Assembly (NCBI RefSeq): GCF_008180415.1
Contig: NZ_VTEI01000001.1
Location: 102,468-166,467 of the forward strand
DNA from: Rossellomorea vietnamensis
GTDB taxonomy: Bacteria > Bacillota > Bacilli > Bacillales > Bacillaceae_B
Reading direction: 5' to 3'
Length of the DNA: 64,000 bases
Positions 55,237 through 63,739 of this stretch are shown piece after piece. Made by a program: the position numbers and the translations under genes. The notes beneath the pieces were generated by a model. The model made no database searches and was not told where the DNA came from. It worked only from the letters and a program-made list of their open reading frames with translations. Position 1 is the first letter of the stretch; every line of letters starts with the position of its first letter.

Positions 55237-56262
55237 TTACAGAATCAGCATGCTGCCGCCAAAGCTGAAAAATCTGTACTTTTCCTCTACAGCTGTATTA
55301 TAAGCGTTCAAAATGATTTCCCTGCTTGTAAAGGCGCTGACAAGCATGATCAACGTTGATTTCGGCAAATGAAAGTTGGTGATCAGGCCGTCAATTGCCT
55401 TGAATTCATATCCAGGATAAATGAAAATATCTGTCCAGCCGCTTTCTTCCACGAACTTTCCATGCTTAGAAGCAATGGTCTCCAATGTTCTGGTAGAAGT
55501 TGTACCGACTGTGATGATCCGGCCGCCGCTTTCTTTGACATCATTAAGAAGGCGTGCGGTTCCTTCGGTAACTTGGTAAAACTCCGAATGCATGTCATGT
55601 TCATCAATACTGTCAACTGATACTGGGCGGAATGTCCCCAGACCGACATGCAGAGTGATAAATGCGACATGCACTCCTTTTGCTCTGATGCTGTCAAGCA
55701 GCTCTTCAGTAAAATGAAGGCCGGCAGTCGGTGCAGCCGCAGATCCTCTTTCACGGGCAAAAACCGTTTGATAGCGGTCCTGGTCGTCGAGTTTCTCGCT
55801 GATATATGGAGGAAGCGGCATTTCCCCGAGTTCATCAAGGACTTCATAGAAAATCCCTTCGTAATGGAACTCCAGAATCCGTCCTCCTTGTTCCTTCTCT
55901 TCCGTACATACGGCACTCAATTTACCCTCACCAAAAGAAATCCTGGTTCCGACTTTTACTCTTTTAGCCGGTTTGATAAGGGTTTCCCAAGAATCTCCTT
56001 CCTCTTGTTTCAGGAGAAGCACCTCGATTTTGGCTCCGGTTTCTTCTTTGATTCCGAATAATCGGGCAGGAAGGACACGAGTGTCATTCAATACCAGACA
56101 GTCTCCTTCTTTCAGGAAGTCTGTCACATCTTTAAATGTTTTATGCTGCAGATCTCCACTCTTGCGGTCGATAGCCATCAGTCTGCTCTCTGAACGTTTC
56201 TCAAGAGGAGTCTGGGCAATCAGTTCTTCCGGCAGATGGAAATCAAAATCTTCAACCTTCAA
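55237..56262 (-). CDS. queA: S-adenosylmethionine:tRNA ribosyltransferase-isomerase QueA
   Basis: Converts preQ1 in tRNA to epoxyqueuosine using the ribosyl moiety of [22 protein letters not shown] opens the protein, and [17 protein letters not shown] and [10 protein letters not shown] are the active-site blocks; GTTSTRTLE follows. The TTG at 56262 is preferred, with AAGGTGAG four bases upstream; 30 codons of open frame further up are not family-like. The 341 residues match the family. First gene of queA-tgt-yajC, consistent with one pathway. Confidence 0.96.
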   Translation of the reverse strand: MKVEDFDFHLPEELIAQTPLEKRSESRLMAIDRKSGDLQHKTFKDVTDFLKEGDCLVLNDTRVLPARLFGIKEETGAKIEVLLLKQEEGDSWETLIKPAKRVKVGTRISFGEGKLSAVCTEEKEQGGRILEFHYEGIFYEVLDELGEMPLPPYISEKLDDQDRYQTVFARERGSAAAPTAGLHFTEELLDSIRAKGVHVAFITLHVGLGTFRPVSVDSIDEHDMHSEFYQVTEGTARLLNDVKESGGRIITVGTTSTRTLETIASKHGKFVEESGWTDIFIYPGYEFKAIDGLITNFHLPKSTLIMLVSAFTSREIILNAYNTAVEEKYRFFSFGGSMLIL

Positions 56263-56431
56263 AGTTCTCACCTTACTTTTTATAATAATAATTCTTTCAA
56301 TAATAACTAATCTCTCTGCTCTAGCTGGAAAACAATGATATCCAGGCTGCAAAGCAGTGAATTTTAGAGGATAAACATGGTGGATAATGTTCTCCGCTTC
56401 CTTGGCAGAGAACTTTCACCTTCTATGTCTC

Positions 56432-56638
56432 CTATCTAAACCTGCCGATAATGTAAAAAATCAATGATAATACTATACTGGCGATAATGGAAGTCATCAC
56501 TGGAAAATAAAATGTTGAATTTTCTTTCTTAATAATGATATCGCCTGGCAGCCTTCCAAGTTTCGTAAATGCCATTAAGAAACCAAGAATAAGCAGCACT
56601 GCACCAGCTATCATCATGAACTTAGGAAGCCCTGTCAT
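56432..56638 (-). CDS. yrzS: DUF2905 membrane protein YrzS
   Basis: A 68-residue protein with two membrane helices ([17 protein letters not shown] and [17 protein letters not shown]) around a short conserved loop ([21 protein letters not shown]), the DUF2905 signature. Its ATG overlaps the ruvB stop codon (ATGA), so it is translationally coupled to ruvB. Function unknown. Confidence 0.9.
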   Translation of the reverse strand: MTGLPKFMMIAGAVLLILGFLMAFTKLGRLPGDIIIKKENSTFYFPVMTSIIASIVLSLIFYIIGRFR

Positions 56639-57636
56639 GCGTTGGGAACCTCCAGTCCAAAATGGTCGTAAACAAGAGCGGTGACCGTTCTCCCTCTTGG
56701 TGTCCGCTGAAGGAACCCGATTTGCAGCAGATACGGTTCATAAACATCTTCAATAGTATGAGATTCTTCACCGATACTTGCCGCTATTGTATCGAGCCCG
56801 ACCGGTCCGCCTTTGAATCTTTCGATGATGCCCTTCAGTAATTTATGGTCTATATGATCAAGTCCCAGTTTATCTACCTGCAGCAGTTCCAGGGCATGAT
56901 TTGCCATGTCGGCAGTGATTTCTCCATTGCCCCGTACCTGGGCGAAATCCCTGACCCTTCGCAGGAGTCGGTTGGCGATCCGGGGAGTCCCCCTTGACCT
57001 TTTTGCGAGCTCCACCGAGGCCAAGCCGTCAATTACTGTATCCAGGATTTCGGACGTCCGGATGACAATTTCCCGGAGCTGTTCCTCATTATAATACTCC
57101 AGCCTGCACAATACTCCAAAACGGTCTCGGAGCGGAGCGGAAAGGGCGCCGGCTCTTGTCGTTGCCCCCACCAATGTAAAAGGAGGCAGATCAAGGCGGA
57201 CAGAACGGGCACTAGGACCGTTCCCAATCACAATATCAAGGCAGAAATCCTCCATTGCAGGATACAGGACTTCTTCTATTGACCGCGGCAGCCTGTGAAT
57301 TTCGTCTATGAAGAGTACATCCCCGGGTTCCAAAGAAGTCAGGATTGCCGCCAAATCCCCAGGACGTTCGATTGCAGGCCCTGAAGTGGTCCGTAAATTG
57401 ACGCCCATTTCGTTTGCGATGACAGCCGCAAGGGTCGTTTTCCCAAGACCCGGAGGCCCATAAAGGAGAACGTGATCCAGTGTTTCCTGCCTCATCCTTG
57501 CTGCTTCAATGAAGATACCGAGGTTATTCTTTACTTTATCTTGTCCAATATATTGATTTAATGTCTGCGGTCTTAAGGAAAGTTCAAAGGAATGATCGCT
57601 TGTTTCTGCTTCTGAAGATACAACTCTCTCTTCCAA
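56635..57636 (-). CDS. ruvB: Holliday junction branch migration ATPase RuvB
   Basis: AAA+ motor of 333 residues that drives branch migration together with RuvA. Walker [10 protein letters not shown] at about residue 60, Walker [16 protein letters not shown], sensor 1 [18 protein letters not shown] and a C-terminal winged helix ([20 protein letters not shown]). The start is a TTG with AAAGGAGG about nine bases upstream. It follows ruvA by 24 bases. Confidence 0.97.
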   Translation of the reverse strand: MEERVVSSEAETSDHSFELSLRPQTLNQYIGQDKVKNNLGIFIEAARMRQETLDHVLLYGPPGLGKTTLAAVIANEMGVNLRTTSGPAIERPGDLAAILTSLEPGDVLFIDEIHRLPRSIEEVLYPAMEDFCLDIVIGNGPSARSVRLDLPPFTLVGATTRAGALSAPLRDRFGVLCRLEYYNEEQLREIVIRTSEILDTVIDGLASVELAKRSRGTPRIANRLLRRVRDFAQVRGNGEITADMANHALELLQVDKLGLDHIDHKLLKGIIERFKGGPVGLDTIAASIGEESHTIEDVYEPYLLQIGFLQRTPRGRTVTALVYDHFGLEVPNA

Positions 57637-57660
57637 CAGCTCCGCCTCCTTTCTTGATCA

Positions 57661-58269
57661 CTATTTCAATAATAATTTCAAGGCATCCTTGATGAGCTCA
57701 TCAGTCGTTTTCCCCTGAGAAGTCAGCTTCGGTGTGACCTTTTTGATTTCTCTTTCTGAATAGCCGAGTGCCTTCAACGCAAGAGCCGCTTCCTCGATCA
57801 ATTCATCATTATTTGAGACAGCCTCATGCTTCCCTTCATTAAACAAGTTTGGAAAGTAATCCGGGACAACATCCTGCAGCTTGCCTTTTAAATCAAGGAT
57901 CATCTGCCTCGCTGTTTTCTTTCCTACACCAGGAAATTTTGTCAAGAACCCCTCGTCTTCCCCTTCAATTGCCGAGATGACTTGTTCAGGGGCACCGCTG
58001 GCAAGAATGGCGAGAGCCCCCTTCGGACCAATCCCCGACACATTCAGCAGCTTGATGAACAACAGCTTTTCTTCCATCGTCAGAAAACCGTACAGCGCCA
58101 AAATATCTTCTCTCACGTGCTGATATGTATATATCGTTTTCTCTTGATTCTCATATTTTGAAAACAGGAATGGATTACTTGTGAAAATCTGATAACCGAT
58201 ACCGGCATTTTCAAGGACCACATATTCCGGTCCCACTCTTTTTACAGTTCCATTTATATATTCATACAT
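57661..58269 (-). CDS. ruvA: Holliday junction-binding protein RuvA
   Basis: Tetrameric DNA-binding partner of RuvB, 202 residues. The N-terminal OB fold ([20 protein letters not shown]) is followed by two helix-hairpin-helix motifs ([32 protein letters not shown]) and a C-terminal RuvB-binding domain ([15 protein letters not shown]). ATG with GGGAGAGA upstream. Followed by ruvB and yrzS in one operon. Confidence 0.97.
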   Translation of the reverse strand: MYEYINGTVKRVGPEYVVLENAGIGYQIFTSNPFLFSKYENQEKTIYTYQHVREDILALYGFLTMEEKLLFIKLLNVSGIGPKGALAILASGAPEQVISAIEGEDEGFLTKFPGVGKKTARQMILDLKGKLQDVVPDYFPNLFNEGKHEAVSNNDELIEEAALALKALGYSEREIKKVTPKLTSQGKTTDELIKDALKLLLK

Positions 58270-58427
58270 TTGATATCTTCTCTCCCTTAATCACTTCATT
58301 GTACCATAAGAATGACGGTTTTCGGGCTTTCTGATAATTCCTATATCACCACCCAAAACATCTGTTCTTATTCTACCAAAAAAACAGGAGAAAGACATAA
58401 CTTGCCCTAAATTATCTTCTATCAACA

Positions 58428-58734
58428 AGGCTGTTTTCGTAAACTTTTTTGCTATTTTATTATTAACTTTGTAAGATACCTGCTTTATATTCTGATAAGC
58501 CAAAAGAAATGAACTGCTCGCCGTTTAGAGAGAAATCTTAGTACCTGAAGGGGATGCTGATTAAAAATGCGATTTTAACATCAGTTCCTTTTACGTAGAG
58601 GATTGAAGCGGAAGGCGTACGTTCTCCTGAGGGAGCAGCGGTCGTCTAGTTCACGCGCCCGCCCCGCGGAGTCGTGCGCCTGCAGCGGAAATCCATTTCA
58701 TCTAAAGCAGCCACAATCTTTGCGAAGACAGCTT
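58428..58734 (+). mobile_element. MITE-like element, long form, copy 2
   Basis: A 307-base non-coding element between bofC and ruvA. Ends are AGGCTGTTTTCGTAAACTTT and AATCTTTGCGAAGACAGCTT, good terminal inverted repeats. The target duplication TCAACA is at 58422-58427 and 58735-58740. It contains the family's GAACTGCTC and TTTAGAGAGAAA segments and, from about 58601, the GC-rich family B core. Confidence 0.85.
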
Positions 58735-58737
58735 TCA

Positions 58738-58774
58738 ACAAAAAATAACCGGCTCAGGTATTCAGCCGGTTTTA
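58738..58774 (-). terminator. bofC terminator
   Basis: AACCGGCTGAATACCTGAGC and GCCGGTT form a stem followed by a T run on the minus strand, overlapping the bofC stop codon. Confidence 0.85.
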
Positions 58775-59335
58775 CTCAAAAGAAGCATCTTCTTTCAATG
58801 AATAAGGTTGAAAGCTTTGAATGACTTGTTCATAACTTTGCTTTGATTTCACTGGTATTCCTTTCACCAGTTCATCACGCTTTCCGCTTTCAAGCTTTTG
58901 TATATCGAGTTGAAAAAAAGATTGGATGATTTCAGACTGGCCTGGCCTTCCATTAAAGATAGAAAGCACTCCGTCATCTGAAATGCCAAAGTAGCCGTTT
59001 GATTTCAACAAGGGAGATATATCATCAACATCCTGGCGGAAAACGACTTGTTCTTCGGTCATATCAACGAGTTCCCAGGCGGCATAGCCTGCCCAGAAGT
59101 CCTCCATGGACCAAATGGTTTCAGACTTGATTTCTTCACTAACCTCACCATCAAGGTAAACGCGCTCCAAGATTACATCTACCTGATGGGGATCGGGTGC
59201 TGTATCAACCTCTTCAGCCGCCTGCGGATTCTCTGCGGCTTCTTTCTCGATCTTTCCGTCATCATGAAAGAAAGTGAAATAAAACGCGCCGATCAGCAAC
59301 ATTACCATAAACACGACTCGAATTTTAACCGTCAT
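58772..59335 (-). CDS. bofC: Forespore regulator of the sigma-K checkpoint BofC
   Basis: A 187-residue protein with an N-terminal membrane anchor (IRVVFMVMLLIGAFYFTFF), placed in the intermembrane space of the sporangium, where BofC inhibits the SpoIVB protease and so delays sigma-K activation. The conserved region runs from VDVILERVYLDGEVSEE through MEDFWAGYAAWELVDM to the C-terminal domain. The ATG at 59335 is chosen with AGGTGATC upstream. In B. subtilis bofC also lies next to ruvAB. A 25-bp inverted repeat lies just upstream. Confidence 0.93.
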   Translation of the reverse strand: MTVKIRVVFMVMLLIGAFYFTFFHDDGKIEKEAAENPQAAEEVDTAPDPHQVDVILERVYLDGEVSEEIKSETIWSMEDFWAGYAAWELVDMTEEQVVFRQDVDDISPLLKSNGYFGISDDGVLSIFNGRPGQSEIIQSFFQLDIQKLESGKRDELVKGIPVKSKQSYEQVIQSFQPYSLKEDASFE

Positions 59336-59361
59336 CGTGATCACCTCAAACTTGTTAGTTT

Positions 59362-59386
59362 ATTGTCCGTGAATCAAACGGACAAT
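59362..59386. promoter_or_regulatory. Perfect inverted repeat upstream of bofC
   Basis: ATTGTCCGT, a seven-base spacer GAATCAA and ACGGACAAT. It ends about 27 bases before the bofC start. No T run follows, so it could be an operator or an mRNA leader hairpin. Confidence 0.65.
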
Positions 59387-59435
59387 GATACATTTCTTTA
59401 ATCACTGATAATAGTCTGACCATTTTTTAACAAAA

Positions 59436-59463
59436 ATATCCCCCTTAGAGGGATATTTTTCTA
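59436..59463. terminator. Small bidirectional hairpin
   Basis: AAAATATCCC and GGGATATTTT close a short stem with flanking A and T tracts. It lies between bofC and the spore lipoprotein gene with no gene ending right beside it, so its role is uncertain. Confidence 0.5.
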
Positions 59464-59634
59464 TAATTTCTCTGCATGTACGAATTCCAAAAACTGTCGC
59501 AGGATTCAACAGGAATAACTCGATAAGATGAAAGAATCCTTAGGATAGAAAAGCCCATATGTACAGGTATGACCACACGTAACTATCAACCCGCTAAAAA
59601 ATCCCTTCATTAAATTTCAATTCCAGCTGCAGCA

Positions 59635-59658
59635 CAAAAAAGCGGGGAACTCCCCGCC
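59635..59658 (-). terminator. Spore lipoprotein gene terminator
   Basis: GCGGGGA and TCCCCGC form a tight stem followed by six T on the minus strand, at the very end of the coding region. Confidence 0.85.
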
Positions 59659-60381
59659 TTATCCTTCGCCTCTTATCGACCTTAATATATCGTGTATGTC
59701 CATCTGAATAGCTTCCCGGGGACCGCCATCCCGCAAATCGTTGTCGATGTTGCGGATACGGCTGAAAGTTCCTTCGTCGGACGCCACAGTGACTGTCCTG
59801 CCTTTTAAATATGGCTGTACGGCCCTCTCGATTTTTTTCTCTGTCTCTTCAAACCTGTTATCATCTTCAAGGTCAACCGCTATCAAGACATTGGTTCCGT
59901 AGGTGACCGAGCGGACATCATTGACATTCTCGATGGAAGCAGTAATATCTCCTATTTTTTCGGCAAGATCGCCTTCATAAGCCGTGTAGTAGGAACGCCG
60001 TGCTTGCCTTGTATTATCATCCAAATGGCCGTGATAATTGGCATCTCCATGGCTCGCTCTTTCATCCTGCAGGAAAAAGTTGCGATCATCTTCCGCAAGA
60101 GGTTTGGAAGGGTTTTGCGGATTCCCATCCGTATCTCTCACATGAAGGTACCGCCTTTTTCCTTCTCTGATTGCCTGCCCTTCCTGCCCGATTGAATGAT
60201 CATACCATTCTGTTATCGGGCCGTCCCGGTCTTCATTTTTGTCATTCCCATGCCCTTCATTGGAATAAAAACCCATCGGTTCGTAAGAGTCTGCACTCTG
60301 TCCGCCTGCAGCATCCTCGGCTCCGTTACAAGCTCCGAGAAGGATCGCAGATAAAGGAATCAGCAAAAGCTTTTTATGCAT
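59659..60381 (-). CDS. YhcN/YlaJ family spore lipoprotein (CoxA-like)
   Basis: A 240-residue lipoprotein: the signal peptide MHKKLLLIPLSAILLGAC has the lipobox LLGAC. A hydrophilic His/Asp/Asn-rich linker is followed by the YhcN/YlaJ domain (about 125-210: EKIGDITASIENVNDVRSVTYG, VLIAVDLED). Such proteins sit in the spore membrane or cortex; the one next to safA in B. subtilis is the cortex protein CoxA (YrbB), and this is its positional counterpart. The ATG at 60381 has GAGGGTGG five bases upstream. Confidence 0.85.
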   Translation of the reverse strand: MHKKLLLIPLSAILLGACNGAEDAAGGQSADSYEPMGFYSNEGHGNDKNEDRDGPITEWYDHSIGQEGQAIREGKRRYLHVRDTDGNPQNPSKPLAEDDRNFFLQDERASHGDANYHGHLDDNTRQARRSYYTAYEGDLAEKIGDITASIENVNDVRSVTYGTNVLIAVDLEDDNRFEETEKKIERAVQPYLKGRTVTVASDEGTFSRIRNIDNDLRDGGPREAIQMDIHDILRSIRGEG

Positions 60382-61068
60382 TGAAGCCACCCTCTTCCGC
60401 AAACTTTGAGCATAATCGCTCCTTGTTAGCTTGCGGAAACCTTTTGAGGATAATTCTGTTTTGCGGGGACAAAAAGCTGGACACGTCTCCTGAATTTGGA
60501 TGAATCCTTCCGCAGAATTTTGCTGAAAAACAAGAACTAACGTTGCATGAAAAAGGGAGATTTCGGCTTGGCAAAACTATTATCTTATCCACTTTAAATC
60601 GTACTTATACTGTGAGGGTGACTATAATAGCTTTTTTTAAGATAGATGGTGGCGGAGTTGCCTTCTTGGGAGTTTTTCTAAAAGATTTTTGATTTCAAAT
60701 GATTTTTCCCTCCTTCCCTTTTACGTAGGATGATTGGAGCGGAAGGCGTGCGACCTCTTGCGGGACTAGCGGGAGTCTAGTTCCAGCGCCTAGCCCCTCG
60801 GGGTCAAATAACCCGCATCGAATAAAAGGAAAGACCACCTGTTTTTCGATGCATAACATTTGCCTGTCGGGGCTGACAGGGCGCTTCCACTTTATATGCA
60901 GGCGAAGCCGAGGAGGCTCAACGCCCGCCCCTCGGGGTCGTGCGCCTGGAGCGGAAATCCCTTCGATTAGAAAAGCCACAATCTTTGCAAAAAGAGCCTT
61001 TTATTTAATCTGTTTCCCACAGTCCAGCTTTCTTTAAGTGGAGTTCATCTCCTTTCCACTAGCTGCCT
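60382..61068. other. Intergenic region with mosaic GC-rich repeats
   Basis: About 690 bases. The part near the lipoprotein gene (60382-60660) is non-coding and holds only its promoter region. From about 60690 it is repeat: a 5'-truncated MITE-like element containing a family B/family A mosaic. No gene is supported. Confidence 0.7.
60690..61001 (+). repeat. 5'-truncated MITE-like element with mosaic core
   Basis: The right end AATCTTTGCAAAAAGAGCCT matches the family's terminal repeat, but no left end is found. The core begins as family B (GATTGGAGCGGAAGGCG at 60732), switches at AGCGCCTAGCCCCTCGGGG to a minus-strand family A unit (about 60785-60895), then returns to family B (GGCGAAGCCGAGGAGGCT to the end). 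Confidence 0.85.
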
Positions 61069-62037
61069 TCACAAATTCTTTTGTATTTCCCTGCAGCACG
61101 CCATTCTTGACTGAAACTGATACAGCGTCAGGTCAATCAAGTAATACCAGACACTTTTCTGGTAGCTTCGGCTTTCACGAAAGAACCGATTCCATTCCCT
61201 GAAGATGTCCGATGAATAAAGAATACTGTGTAAAAAAGTACTGCTTTCTTTATATTTGGAAAGCTGCCCATGTTTCCATAACAAATCCAGCGACCAGTTT
61301 ATATGCGGAAAAATTCTGTTGGCAAATTGAATATAATCCACTTCGGGAGGACCTGAGGATATTAAATCCAGATCTATGATGAGCAGCTCCTGATTTGTAT
61401 CGCGGAGAAAATTGTGATGCGCCAAATCTCCATGAAGAATGCAAGGTTCTTCGCTGAATCCGGATTTCACCATGCCTGCCAGAGCTTGTTCCCCCAGCAA
61501 TATATAAGTATCAATGACTTCAAGCGGAACCAAAACACTAAGCTTTTGTCTGTTTCCAACGAATTCATCCAGTCTTGCCCTCCATTTTTCCAGCAGTCTC
61601 TGGTCCTTCAATGAATTAAATTCCTTCCTCATCAAAGCAGCGCGTGAGATGCGATGAAATTTTTCAAGTACAGCAAGTGCTTCCTGTCTTTCGGAATATG
61701 TGTGGTATGTGAAATTGCCTACTGTATTGATCCATTTCGTTAGACCAGCGGCTTTTCCATCTATTACAATACTGTCAGTCTGATGAATGGGATGAAAAGA
61801 AGGGATTTTTATAAAACCTTCTTTGCTGAGCTCTTCCATCACTTCTTTTTGAAGCTCCAATCTTCGAGAAGAAGAATAAAGCTTTAAAAACCAATTCCCA
61901 TAATCTGTTTGGACTTTCCATTTTCCTTCTTTAATCTTTCTCAGAGTGAGGGTTTGGCTTCCAAGTTTGCTTTTTAATAAAAAAAGGAGACGATTTTGAA
62001 ATCCGTCTCCACTTGTCATATCAATCTTCGAAGTCAT
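61069..62037 (-). CDS. CotS-family spore coat kinase-like protein
   Basis: A phosphotransferase-fold (APH/choline kinase-like) protein of about 322 residues. HGDLAHHNFLRD is the catalytic loop and LLIIDLDLISSGPPEVD the metal-binding segment. The N-terminal lobe contains GNWFLKLYSSSRRLELQKEV. Such proteins (CotS, CotI, YsxE, YutH) are spore coat components and CotH-like substrates or pseudo-kinases in Bacilli. It overlaps the end of safA, which supports a coat role. The start is uncertain (TTG 62043, ATG 62037 or ATG 62019); no candidate has a strong binding site and translation may be coupled to safA. Confidence 0.82.
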   Translation of the reverse strand: MTSKIDMTSGDGFQNRLLFLLKSKLGSQTLTLRKIKEGKWKVQTDYGNWFLKLYSSSRRLELQKEVMEELSKEGFIKIPSFHPIHQTDSIVIDGKAAGLTKWINTVGNFTYHTYSERQEALAVLEKFHRISRAALMRKEFNSLKDQRLLEKWRARLDEFVGNRQKLSVLVPLEVIDTYILLGEQALAGMVKSGFSEEPCILHGDLAHHNFLRDTNQELLIIDLDLISSGPPEVDYIQFANRIFPHINWSLDLLWKHGQLSKYKESSTFLHSILYSSDIFREWNRFFRESRSYQKSVWYYLIDLTLYQFQSRMACCREIQKNL

Positions 62038-63523
62038 CTTCAAAACGCGGCATCCCGAATGCTCCCTGACCGTACATTCCCGGATTACCGGCTCCCTGTT
62101 GCATCATTCCCGGGCCGTATGGAGACATCATGCCCTGCCCGTGAGGCATTCCTTGCATCACCCCAGGCGAGGGTCCATATTGACCGGTAAGCTGTGGACT
62201 ACCGCAGCCGCAGCCTCCCTGCTGCATAGGCATACCTTGCATTGGCATACCATACATAGGCATACCCTGCATTCCAGGTGATTCTTCCATCATGGCACCC
62301 TGTACTTGCGGCATCTGCCCATAAGGGTTTCCGTAGCCTCCGCCAGGATTACCGTATCCCTCAGGCGAAACCATTCCTGGATTGCCAAAGCCGCCTGGAC
62401 CTCCGAATCCCGGATTGCCAAAGCCCGGTCCCGGCATTACAGGAGATACAGGATAACAATCATCCGGCCCCATCATTCCTGGATATGGACCCATTCCCTG
62501 CGGCATTCCGCCCATTGGCATCTGCCCGGACGGGAATCCACCGTCATCTTGTACTCCGGCCACAGCTGAAGGTGAACCCATCGGCCCCATCATTCCGCCG
62601 CCCATCGGAGCACCCATCTGCTGGGGCATATAAGGCATGAAGGAAGATGATTCTTCATCATAACCCATTGGCATTTGCTGCATTCCCGGCAGGCCTTGAG
62701 GCATCATTGAAGCACCTTGCACTTGCCCCATTGGACCCATTGGGTAGCCGCCTCCCTGCATTGGATATCCTCCATGCATCGGCTGTCCGCCGTGCATCGG
62801 TCCCAATCCGCTTCCAGGCATAATAGGGGATGCAGGTACACAATACTCCTCCATTGGCTGTGAATAAGGCATTGGCTGTCCGTATGGCATCTGCATTTGC
62901 GGGCTTTCCGGACTTTCTTCATCCTGCACTCCTCCAACAGCTCCCGGCATATCTTTAGGTTTAGGCAGGGTCGGTGCTTTGGATGCTTGTGGCAAAGTTT
63001 GTGGAGCTTTAGGAACTTGCGGTGCTTTCGGCGCTTGCGGTGCTTTTTGAGCCTGCGGTGCTTTCGGCATCTTTTGTGGAGCTTTTGGTGCCTGCTGCAT
63101 CGGCTGAGTCTGCATTTGCATATTCGCCATGTTCATCATGTAATAATTATTGATGTCGATTTCCGGAATGACCGGCTGCGGCATTTTTGGCGTATATGGT
63201 TTTTTCGGCATTTCTTTGATCGGCATCTCTTTCTTAGGCGCTGGCTGTATTGCTTCTTTCGGAGATTCCACCGGCATAGCATTCGGCTTTTGCTGGGCAA
63301 AAGGGTGCTGTGCTTTCGGCATCTCTTTCATTGGCATTTCTTTCTTTGCCATTTCTTTTTTTACCATCCCGCCCGATGTTGGAACTTTTATCTTCATACC
63401 AGGCATAATCATATCGGGGTTAGACAGCTGGGCATTCATCTTTTTTAACTCTTCGAAATTCACGCCGTATTTTTTGCTGATATTCCAAAGAGTATCTCCT
63501 TTTTGTACGATATGGATTTTCAC
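62021..63523 (-). CDS. safA: Spore coat assembly protein SafA
   Basis: A 500-residue spore morphogenetic protein. Residues 1-48 are a LysM domain (IHIVQKGDTLWNISKKYGV) that targets cortex peptidoglycan. Residues 50-110 hold repeated KEMPMKEMPK-like motifs, residues 145-180 a Lys-Ala-Pro-Gln tract, and the rest is a Met/Gly/Pro/Gln-rich region with an internal duplication: AVGGVQDEES...YCVPASPIMPG (195-237) and AVAGVQDDGG...CYPVSPVMPG (320-364). Cysteines occur at 228, 356, 438 and 440. In B. subtilis SafA organises the inner coat. Start GTG with GGAGGGA upstream. It is followed by the CotS-like gene. Confidence 0.93.
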   Translation of the reverse strand: MKIHIVQKGDTLWNISKKYGVNFEELKKMNAQLSNPDMIMPGMKIKVPTSGGMVKKEMAKKEMPMKEMPKAQHPFAQQKPNAMPVESPKEAIQPAPKKEMPIKEMPKKPYTPKMPQPVIPEIDINNYYMMNMANMQMQTQPMQQAPKAPQKMPKAPQAQKAPQAPKAPQVPKAPQTLPQASKAPTLPKPKDMPGAVGGVQDEESPESPQMQMPYGQPMPYSQPMEEYCVPASPIMPGSGLGPMHGGQPMHGGYPMQGGGYPMGPMGQVQGASMMPQGLPGMQQMPMGYDEESSSFMPYMPQQMGAPMGGGMMGPMGSPSAVAGVQDDGGFPSGQMPMGGMPQGMGPYPGMMGPDDCYPVSPVMPGPGFGNPGFGGPGGFGNPGMVSPEGYGNPGGGYGNPYGQMPQVQGAMMEESPGMQGMPMYGMPMQGMPMQQGGCGCGSPQLTGQYGPSPGVMQGMPHGQGMMSPYGPGMMQQGAGNPGMYGQGAFGMPRFEDDFED

Positions 63524-63739
63524 TATTTATTCCCTCCTCAGGCATAAGTCTATATATCCTATGTCGCTAAATAGGCAAAGTGCTAACAATCTACATAAAT
63601 ACTTATGAATTTCCGAAAATAAATATACCTCTCCAGAGCTTACCTGCCGCTGTGTCTCCATGACGCAGCTGGGTGTATTGAGGGGGGAATATTTTTTTTC
63701 TAACAAGAGAAAATATGCGGGTTGAATTACTCTTTCTAT

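Larger units (their letters stand above)
59336..59634. other. Intergenic region upstream of bofC
   Basis: About 300 bases containing an inverted repeat at 59362-59386 and a small hairpin at 59436-59463. I see no clear sigma-G or sigma-F promoter and no further gene. Confidence 0.45.

Noticed and set aside
62897..63608. Plus-strand frames rich in Arg, His and Phe opposite safA
   Set aside because: They mirror the low-complexity Pro/Met/Gln coding of safA and are compositional artefacts.
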